64,000 nt of DNA from Puccinellia tenuiflora (GCA_012064385.1 QRDG01000349.1:1351344-1415343); one strand, 5' to 3'; counted from the stretch's first letter, positions 1-11,645 are shown. A program made the numbers and translations. Notes: generated by a model from the sequence alone, not told the origin.

Positions 1-843
1 CTCCTGCTTTCGTTTCTTCTGATATTTTGGATAGCCGAATCCTGGTTTTGACCATTTGGCCAATATTGAGTACAACAGGCTCATAAGAGGGGGTCGACGG
101 CAAGAATTAGCGCCTATAGTAAACTTCGTGGTGAGATATTGTGTTATATATCCATACTAGCACATATATTCATTTCATAACTAACATATGAATTTGTTTT
201 TGCAGCAATCTGAACTTGGGAAACATGCTAACAATGCCAGGCGTGCCCTTCGTTACCCTCCTGGATCTGAACAATCTGAGTCCTCCCTTAGAGCTTTTGC
301 TGAGGTATTAAACTAATTGTTGTTCTCCTTTTACGAAAGTGGTTCAATAATATAAACCTGTAATTTTATCTTATTTGCAGCGTGCGAAGACCTGGGCACG
401 CGGCTTAGGTGCTCTTCTAGGTTGTCGTACCGACGACACTGCTGCTACATGGTCGGGCGAGGCGTCAAGCGGTGGACACGGTGCATCCGGAGGACGAGGA
501 TCCTCGAGCCATGCACACGGAGGATCTTCAAGCCAAGCCCGTTTCTCTCTTGAGGACGAGCTAGGATGTAAGTGACCGGGCCGATGCTCATGATGAGATC
601 AACACTTCGCAGCTGCCCGACGCACCTGATATTACTCAGGAGCCACGTGATTTTGAGCTTCGTTCTAGGCCTAAGCAACGGAAGATCTATACCCCGTCTG
701 ACTATGACCGGCCTAAGCCAAGGCCTAAGTCAAGACCCCGTCTAGTTGTTGATCAAGATCAAGAGGAGGAGGAGGAGGCCCAAGAGGAGGAGCCTCCTGT
801 GAGGAGGTTGCGCACCAAGAGGGCTTCCAAGAGGGGCAAGGGG
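1..843 (+). pseudogene. 3' end of a plant-mobile-domain-like transposon gene, three exons visible
   Basis: This is the tail of a gene that starts before the window. Exon pieces are about 1-129, 206-304 and 381-843. The introns have GT...TTTTTGCAG and GT...TTATTTGCAG borders, and the reading frame runs cleanly across the second one. Exon 2 reads QSELGKHANNARRALRYPPG and exon 3 begins RAKTWARGLGALLGC. A Ser/Gly-rich stretch follows, then a charged tail with poly-Glu and a basic KRASKRGKGPA end. This resembles the C-terminus of the aminotransferase-like plant mobile domain (MAIN/PP7-long-form) proteins carried by grass MULEs; that assignment is from recognition, since the core domain lies outside the window. 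Two frame changes are needed, one near 55-60 in exon 1 and one near 575 where a short frame stops, so this copy is probably dead. The stop is TGA at about 850. Confidence 0.55.
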
Positions 844-1086
844 CCTGCCTGAAATGTGTATTAGACTTGTATTGGACTTTGTTGTAGTAGTATTATTGTT
901 GCACTATGGTACGTTAATGTCGTGTGTCTTGAATTTGATGTATGTTGGTGAATTATGTGTACTTTGGTTTAGTTTGAAGTGAATGTTGAACTGTTATATT
1001 TCAATGATACTTTGTTGAGCTGTTATATTTCAATGAATTATGTGTACTGTTATATTTCAATGATATTTTTTTCAGGAAAACAGGTC

Positions 1087-1182
1087 ATGGCGCCTTTCCC
1101 CGAGGCGCCATGTTCGGTTGTATGGCGCCTTTCCCTGGGGCGCTATGCTGTTAAGTACGGCGCCTTTCCCTGGGGCGCCATA
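1087..1182. repeat. Left array of three ATGGCGCC dyad modules
   Basis: Three modules of about 27 bp start near 1087, 1121 and 1157. Each reads ATGGCGCC, then 8-10 bases (TTTCCCxGGG type), then GGCGCCAT or a one-base variant. Each can fold as an 8-bp stem, and each half contains the self-complementary GGCGCC. The pitch is 34-36 bp. The array lies just upstream of the leader of the transposon gene at 1588. The same modules recur at 3184-3545 and 8139-8292. Confidence 0.75.
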
Positions 1183-1587
1183 CTACTAAACTATACCTAC
1201 CCACGGGCACGAACAGAGGCCACTTTGTCCAGCTTCCCCTCTGTTTCGTGCCCAGCAGATGCCGCCCCCCTTCCGCCCCAACCTCTCTCCTCTCAAATCC
1301 CTCTCTTGAATCTGCAGATCTGAGCTCTTCTTCGGTGGATGTACTTCCTCCACGAAATCTGAAGGTATTCCCCTCATTTTTCCTTGTTTTTATTGGTTTA
1401 GAACCTCACACTTGAATGATTTTGGATAAACTCTAATTCGTCCACTACGAGGATTTAGGTGTTATATTTCGTGATTTCATGTTAATACATACGGAGTCAT
1501 GTTGATTGTCATTAAATCCAACAATTTTTTTGGAGAAATCGTAATTATCAATATGAACTGGTTCCCTATATCATGTAGACCGGAACA

Positions 1588-2951
1588 ATGGAATCGCGTG
1601 GCAAGCGGAAAGCAACCCAACCGTTGAAACAAAAGGAGGATGTGCCCGGGCCGAGTGTGAACAAGGTATTGAAACAGAAGGAAGTTCTGCCTGGTGCCTA
1701 CTGCCAAGAAGGTTCAACCAAAAAAGGTACCAAAGGGAAATGATTTCATGACCATGCGTTTGAAAGAATGGATTGAAAATAGGTGACAGTAGACCCGTAC
1801 TTAAGCACCAAGAGAGAAACTCCGTGATAGGCGTTTTTGGAATGAACAACAAGCAACCATATATAATGTTGTGATTGAGAAGAAGAGCAAGGAGATTGTA
1901 GAACAATAGTCTGTGGATTTCAATTATATTGAGGAGAATGCGCACCAATTTCCTAATCTTATTTCCGTATGTGAAAGCTTGGGATTATATAAGATCATGG
2001 AATTCAATCATATGTACAATGTGGAGGTAGTTAAGCAATTTTATGCAACCGTGTTTTTTGTTGAAGACAAGCAGAAGACGTTGAAATGGATGACCGGTGA
2101 GGAAATGTTTACTGCCCCCTTCATCGACTTTGTCAAAGCCATGGGGTACGAGGAACAATTCGAATCGGGACTGAGCATGCCATGTTATGGGAAAGGTGCT
2201 CCACCTAGTAAGAACTGTCTTAAGGGTCACTATCCGAAAGATTATCGTGGTGTTGGCAAAATCGTTGGGTTGAAGCACAGATACTACTACTTAATGAAGC
2301 TTCTCAATGTGACCATTTGTCCCAAGGGTGGCGACTTTGGCTTGATTCGAGGTCATGTCATTCAGCTCTTGTACCAAGCTCGTTATTGTAATGGCGAGAT
2401 AGATGTCATGCAATGGATGTACGAGACCATGAGACAAGTCGTAATAAAGCGACGGTCTCTATGTTATGGACCATACATCTACGCCTTCATCAAATATGTG
2501 AAGACCAATCGATATGAACGTACACCACCTCTTGTGGATTTGTTCCCGGAAGATGTTCCGCATCCGGCGTACCAACCTATGGTGAAACGCATAGAGTCGA
2601 AGACCAACTCTCCAACTCGCTCAAGACAAGTTGAGGTGGGTGAATCATCTAATGGAAGTGGACTACTCAAGTACTTCACTTCATTGTGGTCTATGTGCAA
2701 GGCCACGCATACGCAGGAGCATAAAATGCATGCTCTTCAAAAAAAACATCTACGCGAGTTTCGGGAAGACCGTAGGCAACGTGGGTTCAACAACGCTTCC
2801 TCATGATGGGCCCGACCTAAATGCAAGTGACATAGAAGATTTTGAGATGCCACCTCTGAATGAAGAAGACTTCCGCGATTTTGTTGGTATGCCACCGCCA
2901 TTTGCTGCAGATCACGAAGAGGGTGAGGAGTCCGGATCTAGTGAAGACTAG
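1588..2951 (+). pseudogene. Second transposon gene (grass 'putative plant transposon protein' type), degenerate
   Basis: The likely start is ATG 1588, followed by a Lys-rich N-terminus (MESRGKRKATQPLKQKEDV). The longest clean frame is 1913-2806, 297 residues. It is preceded in the same frame by more coding-like sequence and a TAG at 1907-1909. The core includes FPNLISVCESLGLYKIMEFN and the segment WMTGEEMFTAPFIDFVKAMG, a pattern I associate with grass transposon-encoded proteins that sit beside MULE or gypsy genes. I cannot assign a biochemical role. The frame shifts near 1690-1770 and again near 2790, where the C-terminal acidic tail (DIEDFEMPPLNEEDFRDFVG) continues in another frame to the stop at 2949-2951. 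At least three lesions therefore separate it from an intact gene. It converges on the transposase gene at 3809-7641, with a palindrome between them. Confidence 0.5.
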
Positions 2952-2989
2952 TTGTAGTGTTCCTCTTGTGTAATAATATGTACTCTCAA

Positions 2990-3730
2990 TTCGATGGATT
3001 TTGTAATTCGTACTCACCCGTATGTCGCTACAGACCACTCTATTTGTCAAACTTTGTGAACTCATGGATTTAAATATTTTGGAGACCATCATTTGATTAT
3101 GGGTTGTGGTTAACTAAGTTTGGTTATGTCGACAATTTGCTGAGAAAACAACTTGTTCACTTGTTCTGTCCAAGAGAAAAAGGCATGGCGCCTTGGCCGA
3201 AGGCGTCGTGGTCCTCAGCATGGCGCCCTAGCCCGGGGCGCCATGATGTCGACATCCGGAGACTCTGGTCTAACTCCGGATGTACTCCGGCACCTAACAG
3301 AGACCAACCGGAGTTAGCCCCGGAGGCCACTATCATGGCGCCTTTAAGCAGGGCGTCGTGTTCGAACACATGGCGCCTTTGGGCAGGGCGCCATGGTACT
3401 GGCCTCCGGGGCTAACTCCGGTTGGTCTCTGTTAGGTGCCGGAGTACATCCGAGTTAGACCAGAGTCTCCGGATGTCGACATCATGGCGCCCCGGGCTAG
3501 GGCGCCATGCTGAGGACCACGACAGCCTTCGGCCAAGGCGCCATGCCTTTTTCTCCTTGGAAAGAAGTAGTGAACAAATTTGTTTTCTCAGCAAATTGTC
3601 GACATAACCAAACTTAGTTAACCACAACCCATACAGATCAAATGATGGTCTCCCAAAATATTAAATCCATGAGTTCACAAAGTTTGAAAAGCCACATAAG
3701 GTTGAGTATGAATTACAAAATCCATCAGTT
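2990..3730. repeat. Large palindrome: ~360-bp inverted arms around a ~45-bp centre
   Basis: The left arm, about 2990-3352, is repeated in reverse complement at about 3396-3730. Matching landmarks are GGTTAACTAAGTTTGGTTAT (3108) against the inverted copy near 3605-3625, and the GACATCCGGAGACTCTGG block (3249) against 3465-3482. Inner arms are close to identical; outer parts (beyond about 3047 and 3690) are more diverged and carry indels. The centre is about 3353-3395. Six GGCGCC dyad modules lie inside: two in each arm and two at the centre. The structure sits exactly between the 3' ends of two convergent transposon genes, so readthrough from either side would make a hairpin RNA. Confidence 0.85.
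3184..3545. repeat. Central GGCGCC dyad modules (six copies)
   Basis: Modules start near 3184, 3220, 3334, 3370, 3484 and 3517, in three pairs with 33-36 bp pitch. The first and last pairs are mirror images in the palindrome arms and the middle pair is the palindrome centre. In each pair one module has a perfect GGCGCCAT right half and the other often carries GGCGTCGTG. That pattern suggests paired evolution or CpG decay (C to T) at the second CG. Confidence 0.75.
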
Positions 3731-3808
3731 TCACAATTTCGTTAAGCCATAAGGGCTTGTTCCTATTACAAGTTCACGACAACACCAAACTAGTTCCAAT
3801 TACGAAAT

Positions 3809-6800
3809 CTATTGAGTCGAATGGGGATATTTGCCCTTACGCTTGAACGAGTCCTCTTCACCTTCTTCTCCCTCTCTTGCACGGCTAGACCCCTCACGCT
3901 TAGTCACATCCCATGCAAGCCGAGCCTCATGAAGCACCTTCTTCTCAAATTCCCGCTCCTCCCTCTCTCTCCTTTCTTTTTCCACAAGTTGTGCCTTCCG
4001 CCATTTCTCCTCGAAAACTTGTTGAGCTAGTTTCCTCTGTGCCTTGGCTTTAGCAACAAGCCGTGCCTCCCTCTGAACAACCTCTATCCTTCCTTTGTAG
4101 TAGTCATCTATCCTAGCAAGACGAGCCTCTTCTTCCTTCCTCACTTGTTCGGCTCCTTCTCCCTAACCTTCCTCGCAGCTTCCTTCCACCATCCCGGCCT
4201 CTCGCCTTCATCGTCCCTATCCTCATCCCACTTCCTTGTTGGCTTGTTGGGCTGAGACGCGGCCATGTCTATAACAATTGACAAGATAATAGTTAGTACA
4301 ACAAATGTAATAATATATGACATAATTAACAATAGTGTTGTACGAAATAGATAATATCTTTACCTTACTGAGTGTACTTTCAAACTCTACCTCTACCTGT
4401 GTACCTCTACCTCTACCTCTATTAGGAGAAATTCCTAGTAAAAAACGGAAACCACGCCGTCCTCCACCGCCACCACCATGATGATATCATCCATGTCCTT
4501 CACCTCCGCCGCCACCACCACTACCGGCATGATCATATCCACCATGTGCTTCACCACCACTATGACCATCATTTGCGTGTCCACCACCACCATTATTTGA
4601 ACAACGCCTACCACCATTATTTGAACCATGCCTACCACCATCATTTGACCCACCACGACCATGACTTGCACTTCCACTGCGACCATGGCTTGAATTCCCA
4701 CCTTGTTGATGTGTGCTTGTGCCACGAACATGGCTTCCACCATCGTCATGGTTTGTACCAGGTTGTTCACTTGTACTTCCACCACGACTATGGCTTCTAT
4801 GTCGTCGACTTGTACTTCCACCTCCTTGACGACTACTTCCAGCAATATCTCCCCTTGATTTTTTTCTTGTACTCCCTTGTTCATGACTTGTACTTGCACC
4901 GAATTCATGTTGGCTTGTTCGAGGCTCTTGAAAATGGTAGTTGCCCCATTCATGAAAACCACCATCCCAATCGTCCATGTCACCTCTAAAGCGCTTCGTA
5001 TGACGTCTTCCTAGTTTTGAGACCTTCGTATCTGGATCAGGGTAAAGTGCCGGTCCGTCATATTCTGGCCAAACTGATTGGTCTTGGAAGGGTTGAACCT
5101 TCCGGACCATGTGGCGTGAACTGTTGTAATTGCATACTCATCCAACCTAATATTGTCTAAAAATTCATAACCCACACGTCTTACGCGTCCTGACGCCATA
5201 AGGTGTGAACATGGGAGATGGTACATTGTTGGTCTCGCACATGAACACTCGCCTGCCCTTAGGTGAACCTTGAACGACCCTCCTCTGAACTGCACACCCC
5301 CTTGGGTGATCCCCCCGGGTTCGTTGACCTGATATATCAAATCCGTACTATTGAATTCTTCCACAACTTGCGTGTCTGCCTTTCTAGTCTAATATTCAAT
5401 CCAATCGTCAAACTTTGGTGCATATTTGTACACGTATGCTTGATCGTCGGCTGGCGACATTTGCTCAGCCGTTACTTCACTATATTTCAGAAAGTATGCA
5501 TTTAACTTCGTGAAGGTATATTCGACGATTGCAGTAACTGGCAATGCACGCACACCCTTTATCACATTGTTAAAACATTCGGCCATATTGCTTGTCATCG
5601 CCCCGTACCTCCTGCCTTGATAGTCATAAGCCCGTGCCCACTTATTCCTTTCCTCGAAGTTCCTATTAAGAAACTCTTTACCTCCAACGGATGCAAGACT
5701 GAAGATCTTGTCATACAATTTCTTGAAATGACGATGTGTGAACGCGAGACAACAATCCTGAAGCTCGTCAGCTAACTCCTTACTTGCACATGCCCTATAG
5801 AAGTTAGAGACGAAATGACGCATACACCACCGATGGTGCACACGACCATATCCTGGAATAGAAATATGCACCGCGTTTAGTATCCCTTGGTGTTGATCCG
5901 ATATGATGCAGACCTCTCTTCCCGGTCCAACTACCTTCGTTCTCAATAGGCGAAGGAACCACTCCCAATTGACATTGTTTTCCGCTGACACCAAAGCGAA
6001 TGCCATAGGCACCAATCTGTTGCCACCGTCATGCGCTATGGCGACCAACATTGTGCCCCTGAACTTGCCGGTCAGAAAAGTTCCATCGACGGCCATTACC
6101 GGCCTACAATGTTTAAAAGCCTTTATGGACACACCAAATGCCCAAAACGCGCGTCCAAATACACGTACTTCTTCACCGTTGTGCTTTGTAACTTTATTGT
6201 CCATGGGCTCAACCACATAGACCATATCCGGGTTTGTAGCCTTCATCGCACCCAAAATAAGAGAGAGCCGGTTGTATGATTCTTCCCAATCACCATTCAA
6301 TATTTTGAAGGCGGCTTGCTTGGCCTTCCATGCCTTGCCGTACTGCACCGTGTATCCGTAAAGCCCTTGGACATAACTGATGACGCTCTTAATTGGGCAT
6401 GTCGGTAAGATCTTTATGGTATGGGTAATTTGATGGCCTATAAACTCGGAGGTCAATTGACGGTGATCATTCTTAGCGTTCGCCTTGTCTACATTCTTGG
6501 GACGACATCTGTGTGTGAGCACACTATTGGTAAGCTTCCATTGAGGTCCCCCTTTCCCATCTTTCACAGGTCCACCTTTCAAAGGTCTTGCACGGACAAT
6601 CCACGGACAGTTGTTGAAGTCCTCACGTCTGACCGTGTAACGCACACTCTCGTTTGAGTGCCTCACAACGAATGGTCGATGATGCTTCACCGCGTAGTCC
6701 TTAAGCCAGTTTTGAAGTTCTTCCAAATTCTGGAAAATGGTTCCTTTACCAACCCCATGGCTGTCTAGATTGGTTTCTTTCTTGGAATATGGCCTTGGAC

Positions 6801-7641
6801 CTAGAATATCACTTGTGCCACCATCCATAATTGCCTTATCTGCAAGACTTACATCAGCAAACAATGAAGTCCTGTGATCCCGACCAAATGCCCGCATAAA
6901 TGCTCTTGCTTCCTTAGCCGTCAGTCCATCCTCATCTATTTCTTCCTCTGGGCCTTCGTCCTCCGAGTCAATTGCGTATGATCGGGCATATGGGGTGTCA
7001 TGATCCATGTCCGATTCGTAGCAATTAGCTTCCACATCTCCAACATCATGGTTATGGAGATAAGCTTCCGTTTCATGACCCTGACCATCATCGCCCGTAT
7101 ACTTGTCATCATCGGACTCATCACCCTCCATGGATGCTTGATGACAGTCATAATGGTTATTGAAGACCGGGCTCATAGGTTGGGTCATTGGGGGTTGGCT
7201 CATTGTTGTGTCATACTCTTCAGGCTCCGGATCTACACGTGCCTCATCGTGTCGACCCGGGATACTAGTATCACTTGCGGATGCTTGCTGATTCAAGTCA
7301 ACGTGTCCTCGATCACGAACCTTCCTTCTGGCAAATAAATCAAGATATTTGTCTTGTGAGTTCAAAACAACCTCCTTGTATGCTTGCCATCGATTTTCGT
7401 TGTCCAGAGGCATCATTTTCCACCGAATGTAATGATCAAACCCAACATTATATCTTCCTTTCAATTCAACTACATCACTCTTCTCCATCCAATTCAACTC
7501 ACTTCGGACCTTCTCCATAACATCGACAAAGCTAGGACTACTCTCAAACACCATCACTATCTCCTCCGGATCGACATAATCAACATCTCCTTTCATAAAA
7601 GCCGCGAAGTCCACATGATGAACATTCACGATTCTCGACAT
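3809..7641 (-). pseudogene. MuDR-type MULE transposase, broken by two stops and two frameshifts
   Basis: The long N-terminal frame runs 7641-5389 (750 residues). Residues 1-110 form an N-terminal domain and 150-240 an acidic linker. About 300-380 is the MuDR DNA-binding region (NLEELQNWLKDYAVKHHRPF), and about 505-600 the MULE transposase core with Asp519 in AVDGTFLTGK and Asp582 in IISDQHQGI, then SNMAECFNN, which supplies the likely catalytic Glu. An in-frame TAG at 5389-5391 interrupts it. The same frame continues with a SWIM finger (CSCARPTMYHLPCSH, near 5250-5210). A frameshift near 5100 leads into the usual WPEYDGPALYPDPDTKVSK tail and a Gly/Ser/His-rich region, stopped by TGA at 4487-4489. 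After an RGRGRG segment and a possible intron (GTAAAG near 4364 to TTATAG near 4265), a coiled-coil-like charged domain (4263-3809) follows, with one more frameshift at about 4141. It could be a C-terminal extension or a separate small gene. DNA cut-and-paste function is known for the family; this copy looks dead. Confidence 0.85.
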
Positions 7642-8138
7642 CTAATAATACAAAACAATAAAAAATATCCATCACAACCAAATACCAAACCATACCATAC
7701 TAATCTTGGGTTGCAAATTTCTAGGGTTAGGGTTTGGGTCAACCAAATCCCTCACCATACCATACAAATTTAGGGTTACAAATTTCTAGGGTTAGGGTTT
7801 GGGTGAACCAAATCCCTCACCATACCGTACAAATACTTAATCCTACACTTCCATAACAAACATATAAGGTCAAAGAAAAACAAAATCTACACAACTTAGG
7901 AATTCCAAATAGATGCAAAAACAACCAAATGTCAAGATTTAAATTGGACAAAAACAAGGAGAACGGAGGAGATTACCTTGGAGGATCAAAGGGAGACGAA
8001 ATCCACGGAGAAAACCCTCCGATTTGGAGGGCAATAGAGAGGGCGATGGGTGGGAATGGTCTTCTTCGAGCTGGGAGAGTGGAAATGGGTGGGGATAGCC
8101 TCCACAGGGCCGCTGCGGCGGCTGATAACCCTAAGTGG

Positions 8139-8292
8139 CATGGCGCCTTGGGCTGGGGCGCCATGGTAGTTAGTATGGCGCCTTACCCTGGGGCGTCATG
8201 GAACTTAGCTGGGGCTGACGTGGCCGGTCCATGGCGCCTTTGACCAAGGCGTCATGCTTCTTGATATGGCGCCCTAGGGCCGGGCGCCATGA
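8139..8292. repeat. Right array of four ATGGCGCC dyad modules
   Basis: Modules start near 8139, 8176, 8230 and 8265, again in pairs with 36-37 bp pitch. They lie 5' of the minus-strand transposase, mirroring the left array that lies 5' of the plus-strand gene at 1588. Just outside, GAAAAAGGGTCAAAT occurs twice, at about 8290 and 8350, which may mark the element edge. Confidence 0.75.
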
Positions 8293-8360
8293 AAAAGGGT
8301 CAAATCTGAAATTATTTTGAATTTGAGTCCATTTCATGAAATCTTTTCGAAAAAGGGTCA

Positions 8361-9134
8361 AATACGGTGAATTTCACATGCATGGTCGCCGGCGGTGGTA
8401 CGTGCCTTCACGTAAATCAATCGAGGTAGACAGTGACAGTTGGATGGAACATGCCCCTACATTTTCCGGCCAACGACGAGGTGGGCCACAGGTCTGCTGT
8501 CGCACAAAGACAGAGCGTCGCTGCATGAGAGGCGCACGTGCGAACACGTATCCCCTCCCGTCTCCACGTACGGGGCACACGTGCGAACGCAGACGCAACG
8601 TCAACGGTGGTATACGTAATACGCCTTGGTTGGTTCAGAGCTTCTGTTCATACGCTCTCCCTCTCTCTCTGTGCAAAGCATGAAGTACGTTACGTCGCAT
8701 GCATGCATGGTCCTATTATTACCTGGCCGGAGTCCTCCTGTAGCTGTAGTAGTGATTAAACTAGCTCAGTAGCACAGCAGGAGTAAAAAGCAGACAAGCT
8801 CATCATTCATAGGTGGGTCGTCGCTAAATTTGCCACCGGAGGGCCTTTGCGCATCGCACAAGACCTGGGGAGGCTCATCTTTTGTTTTTCTTTGCTGCCG
8901 TTCCTGCTTGTTTCATGTAACATAAAAGAAACTGTCGTACATAAACATCTGTTCTATCTAATCGGACGACATAATCGACATCCCTTTATTATCTCAAAAA
9001 AATTGAAAAACAACAGAGTCTCGTTCCATCTAGGTTGGCTCCACAAACCAACGAACCCGTATATACACCATGCATGCATGATGTTTGTCTTTTTTTTTTT
9101 CTGAAACGGGATCAAAAGATGTGCCCCAATCTAC
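8361..9134. other. Intergenic stretch, no gene seen
   Basis: I see no conserved coding frame and no RNA gene here. GC drops from the CpG-rich part near 8400-8600 to AT-rich runs near 9090. The last bases hold the 9-bp target site CCAATCTAC (9126-9134) of the MITE that follows. Confidence 0.5.
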
Positions 9135-9547
9135 GAGGATGGCGATTTGGCTCCTGGTCTCATCTGCTCCCGGTTTTGTTTCTGATTTTTTTAAAATACG
9201 AAAATGCTTCGAAAAATTCTGAAAAAAATTGTACATGAACATATTGAAGTATTCAACACTCGTGTAAAATTTCTACAAAAAATATCAATTTTTGCGCCCT
9301 GTATAAAAAAGACAAATCTGTCTTTTTGAATAGTGGACTGTTCACCTATTTTGTCTGTCAGATATTTGTCTTTTTTGCACAGGGCGCAAAAATTGATATT
9401 TTCTGTCGAAAATTTACATGAGTATTGAATACATAAATATGTTTCCGCACAATGTTTTTCAGATTTTTTTGAAGCGTTTTAAAAATTAAAAAAAATCGAA
9501 AAGGCACCCGGGTGCAGATGAGCCCGGGAGCCAAAGTGGATTTCCGC
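9135..9547. mobile_element. MITE copy 1 (Mutator-like, 413 bp)
   Basis: The element is flanked by the 9-bp duplication CCAATCTAC (9126-9134 and 9548-9556). It starts GAGGATGGCGATTTGGCTCC and ends GGAGCCAAAGTGGATTTCCGC, giving an imperfect terminal inverted repeat around TTTGGCTCC. The interior is a long imperfect inverted repeat: TATCAATTTTTGCGCCCTGT near 9283 mirrors ACAGGGCGCAAAAATTGATA near 9379. No coding capacity. A 9-bp duplication fits the Mutator superfamily. Confidence 0.8.
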
Positions 9548-9977
9548 CCAATCTACGAATTAATAAGTATTTTTTTTGTTCAACGGGATCAAAAGATTTG
9601 CTCTAGTTTATTAATTAATATAAGTGTTTTTTTTAAACGGGATCAAGAGATCTCGATCAAAATGGGTGGATGATGCATGGTGCGTGTGTGAGCGCAGTCT
9701 TTTTCGATCGATCCGGACGGATGACGGGAGGCCATGAAATCTAACCTACTTTTTCGATCGATCTCAGGAATTCGTTTAGACTTTCAAACTACTCTTCCCA
9801 AGACTAATTTAGAAATCTAAACAAATTTGTGAGTCGGGCTTCTGGGAGAAGCTGGGGGAGGGGAGCTTCTCGAAGAAGCCCTGCTACAAGTCGAAAAGAA
9901 GCGTGCCTTAGAGTACTCATTTCTCAGTTGGCACATATAGCTATTAGATCTACGTAAGTTGAAGCTGCACACACGCT

Positions 9978-10388
9978 CGGAAAGTCAGTTTGGAACCCGG
10001 GCTCCAGGGAGCCCTGTATTTCAAAATTTGAAAATCCGCACATTTTGGTTTCCAAAAATCGACAAAAAAATACCAGGTGTAGATATCACCTAGATCTACA
10101 AGCGTGCCAAATTTCAAGTTCAAATTCGGTTTATTCTGGGCTAGATCTAAAAGACAAATTTCTGAATCAACATACCCAGATTCAAAATTTTGAAATCTAT
10201 CAGAATTTGTCTTTTTTGCACAGAGCAGAATACAACAAATTTGAAGACAAAAAAATTCACGGGCGTGTGTCTCGACAGTATCTACACCTATGATTTTTTT
10301 CACATTTTTTGAAACAGAAAAATGTGATTTTCCATTTTTTTCAAAATACCGGGCTCCCTGGAGCCCGGGAGCCAAAACACCGCTCTCC
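9978..10388. mobile_element. MITE copy 2, same family (411 bp)
   Basis: Ends are GGAAAGTCAGTTTGG and CCAAAACACCGCTCTCC. Near-identical 9-bp flanks ACACACGCT (9969-9977) and ACGCACGCT (10389-10397) look like an aged duplication. Inner repeats pair CCGGGCTCCAGGGAGCCC near 9999 with GGGCTCCCTGGAGCCCGG near 10351. The centre keeps the TTGTCTTTTTTGCACAG motif also found in copies 1 and 3. Confidence 0.75.
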
Positions 10389-11640
10389 ACGCACGCTAGC
10401 TTGCAAGGAGCATGAGAGGGAGAGAGCCAAGCCATATCTGCTTGCCTTAAATGGCAGGTTAGTACAACAAAAGGTGGAAAGGGTTGGCACGTGCGTATAT
10501 ATAGGAGTGTATACCAAGTGGCAAATCTAGTCCATACATCCACTGGCCGCGCACCTGTCCATTGTATGACCACAGACATCAGCCCGCACCATCGAACTCT
10601 TCGCATCTCGCCCATATCTATCTCACGTCTAGTAACAGAAGAGATTTTTTTTGTTTTTCAATCTAGAACCTCATTACTAGCTTCATTTCCGTATATATGA
10701 AAGTCAAAGGGGACAAATGTTTTTTATCAAATTGATATTGATCAGCTGGATGTGTGCACCAACAACTAGAACCACACATATGTACGTAGATCCAATGTAT
10801 GTCTCTTGATAAAAAAAACATATGTTAACTAGACGTTGGACGTGGCACCGGGTGAAAACCCTCGACCTTTCTCGGTCTCGGCGACGGTGCCGCTTTGCGC
10901 CCATCATATCGTGGAGCCCCGATACATCTCAAAGCCGTTTCAAGTATGGGGTGGGGCTGTCTCCAATCTTTTACTCGTGAATGTGTTGTATTGTTCTCTT
11001 CCCTCACTGTTTGCTGGTAGGATCGGCGCTCCGCTGCCTGTTTGGTGGGTGAGGAGGTGTGGTGTGACCGCTAGTCGATAGTCTCGGGTGCTTCTTGGGG
11101 GTGTGGCTACTCCTCTACCTTTTTTAATCTTTGATCTGCTTTGTAATAGATTTTCTCATCACTTTGTATCGATGGGTTGTGTGTTATTTATAATGCAGGG
11201 CGAAAACTTGTTTCGAGAAAGTTGGTTAATATGTGTTAAACCTATGCCATTTGTTTTATTTCGTTTACTTGGATATATCTTTACTATAAAGGATGGATCC
11301 GTGGTGAATGCCTGGTGTCACACTTTTGCCTATTTACATACCAAATGCCACCGCTAACAAATTTCTCAAAACCCCTCACCCGCTAACAAGTTTCCTGCCC
11401 CTCTTATCTCCCCTACGCTATTTCCCCTCAAATTGGTTGGAGATCTCCTGATCGTAACAACCCCTCAGGATAATATTCTCTCTCCAATATCCAAGGAACT
11501 AACATACCGATTTTCATGCTAACTAACGCAGATTATTCAGAAAAAAAAAAAAGCACAGCTCGATGCCTCCGCCGGAAAAGAGAAACAACCCAACCATCGT
11601 ACCATCGTACTTCTATATGATCCAAATTATTCGTTTCCTC
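10389..11640. other. Gene-free stretch, possible LINE tail near 10845-11215
   Basis: No coding frame is supported. The part from about 10845 to 11215 (GTGCCGCTTTGCGCCC ... TAATAGATTTTCTCATC ... TTATAATGCAGGGCGAAAAC) reads like the 3' untranslated tail of a Triticeae LINE, but I cannot see a poly-A or a duplication. The rest is AT-rich spacer. Confidence 0.3.
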
Positions 11641-11645
11641 CCTTT

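Noticed and set aside
4436..4990. Met/Val-rich 182-residue minus-strand ORF and His-rich plus-strand ORF.
   Set aside because: Both are alternate frames of the Gly/Ser/His-rich tail of the transposase.
1087..8292. The evenly spaced ~27-bp dyads look like a CRISPR array at first sight.
   Set aside because: The host is a plant, arrays have only 2-6 units, spacers between units are ~9 bp, and the units are in dispersed pairs linked to transposon genes.
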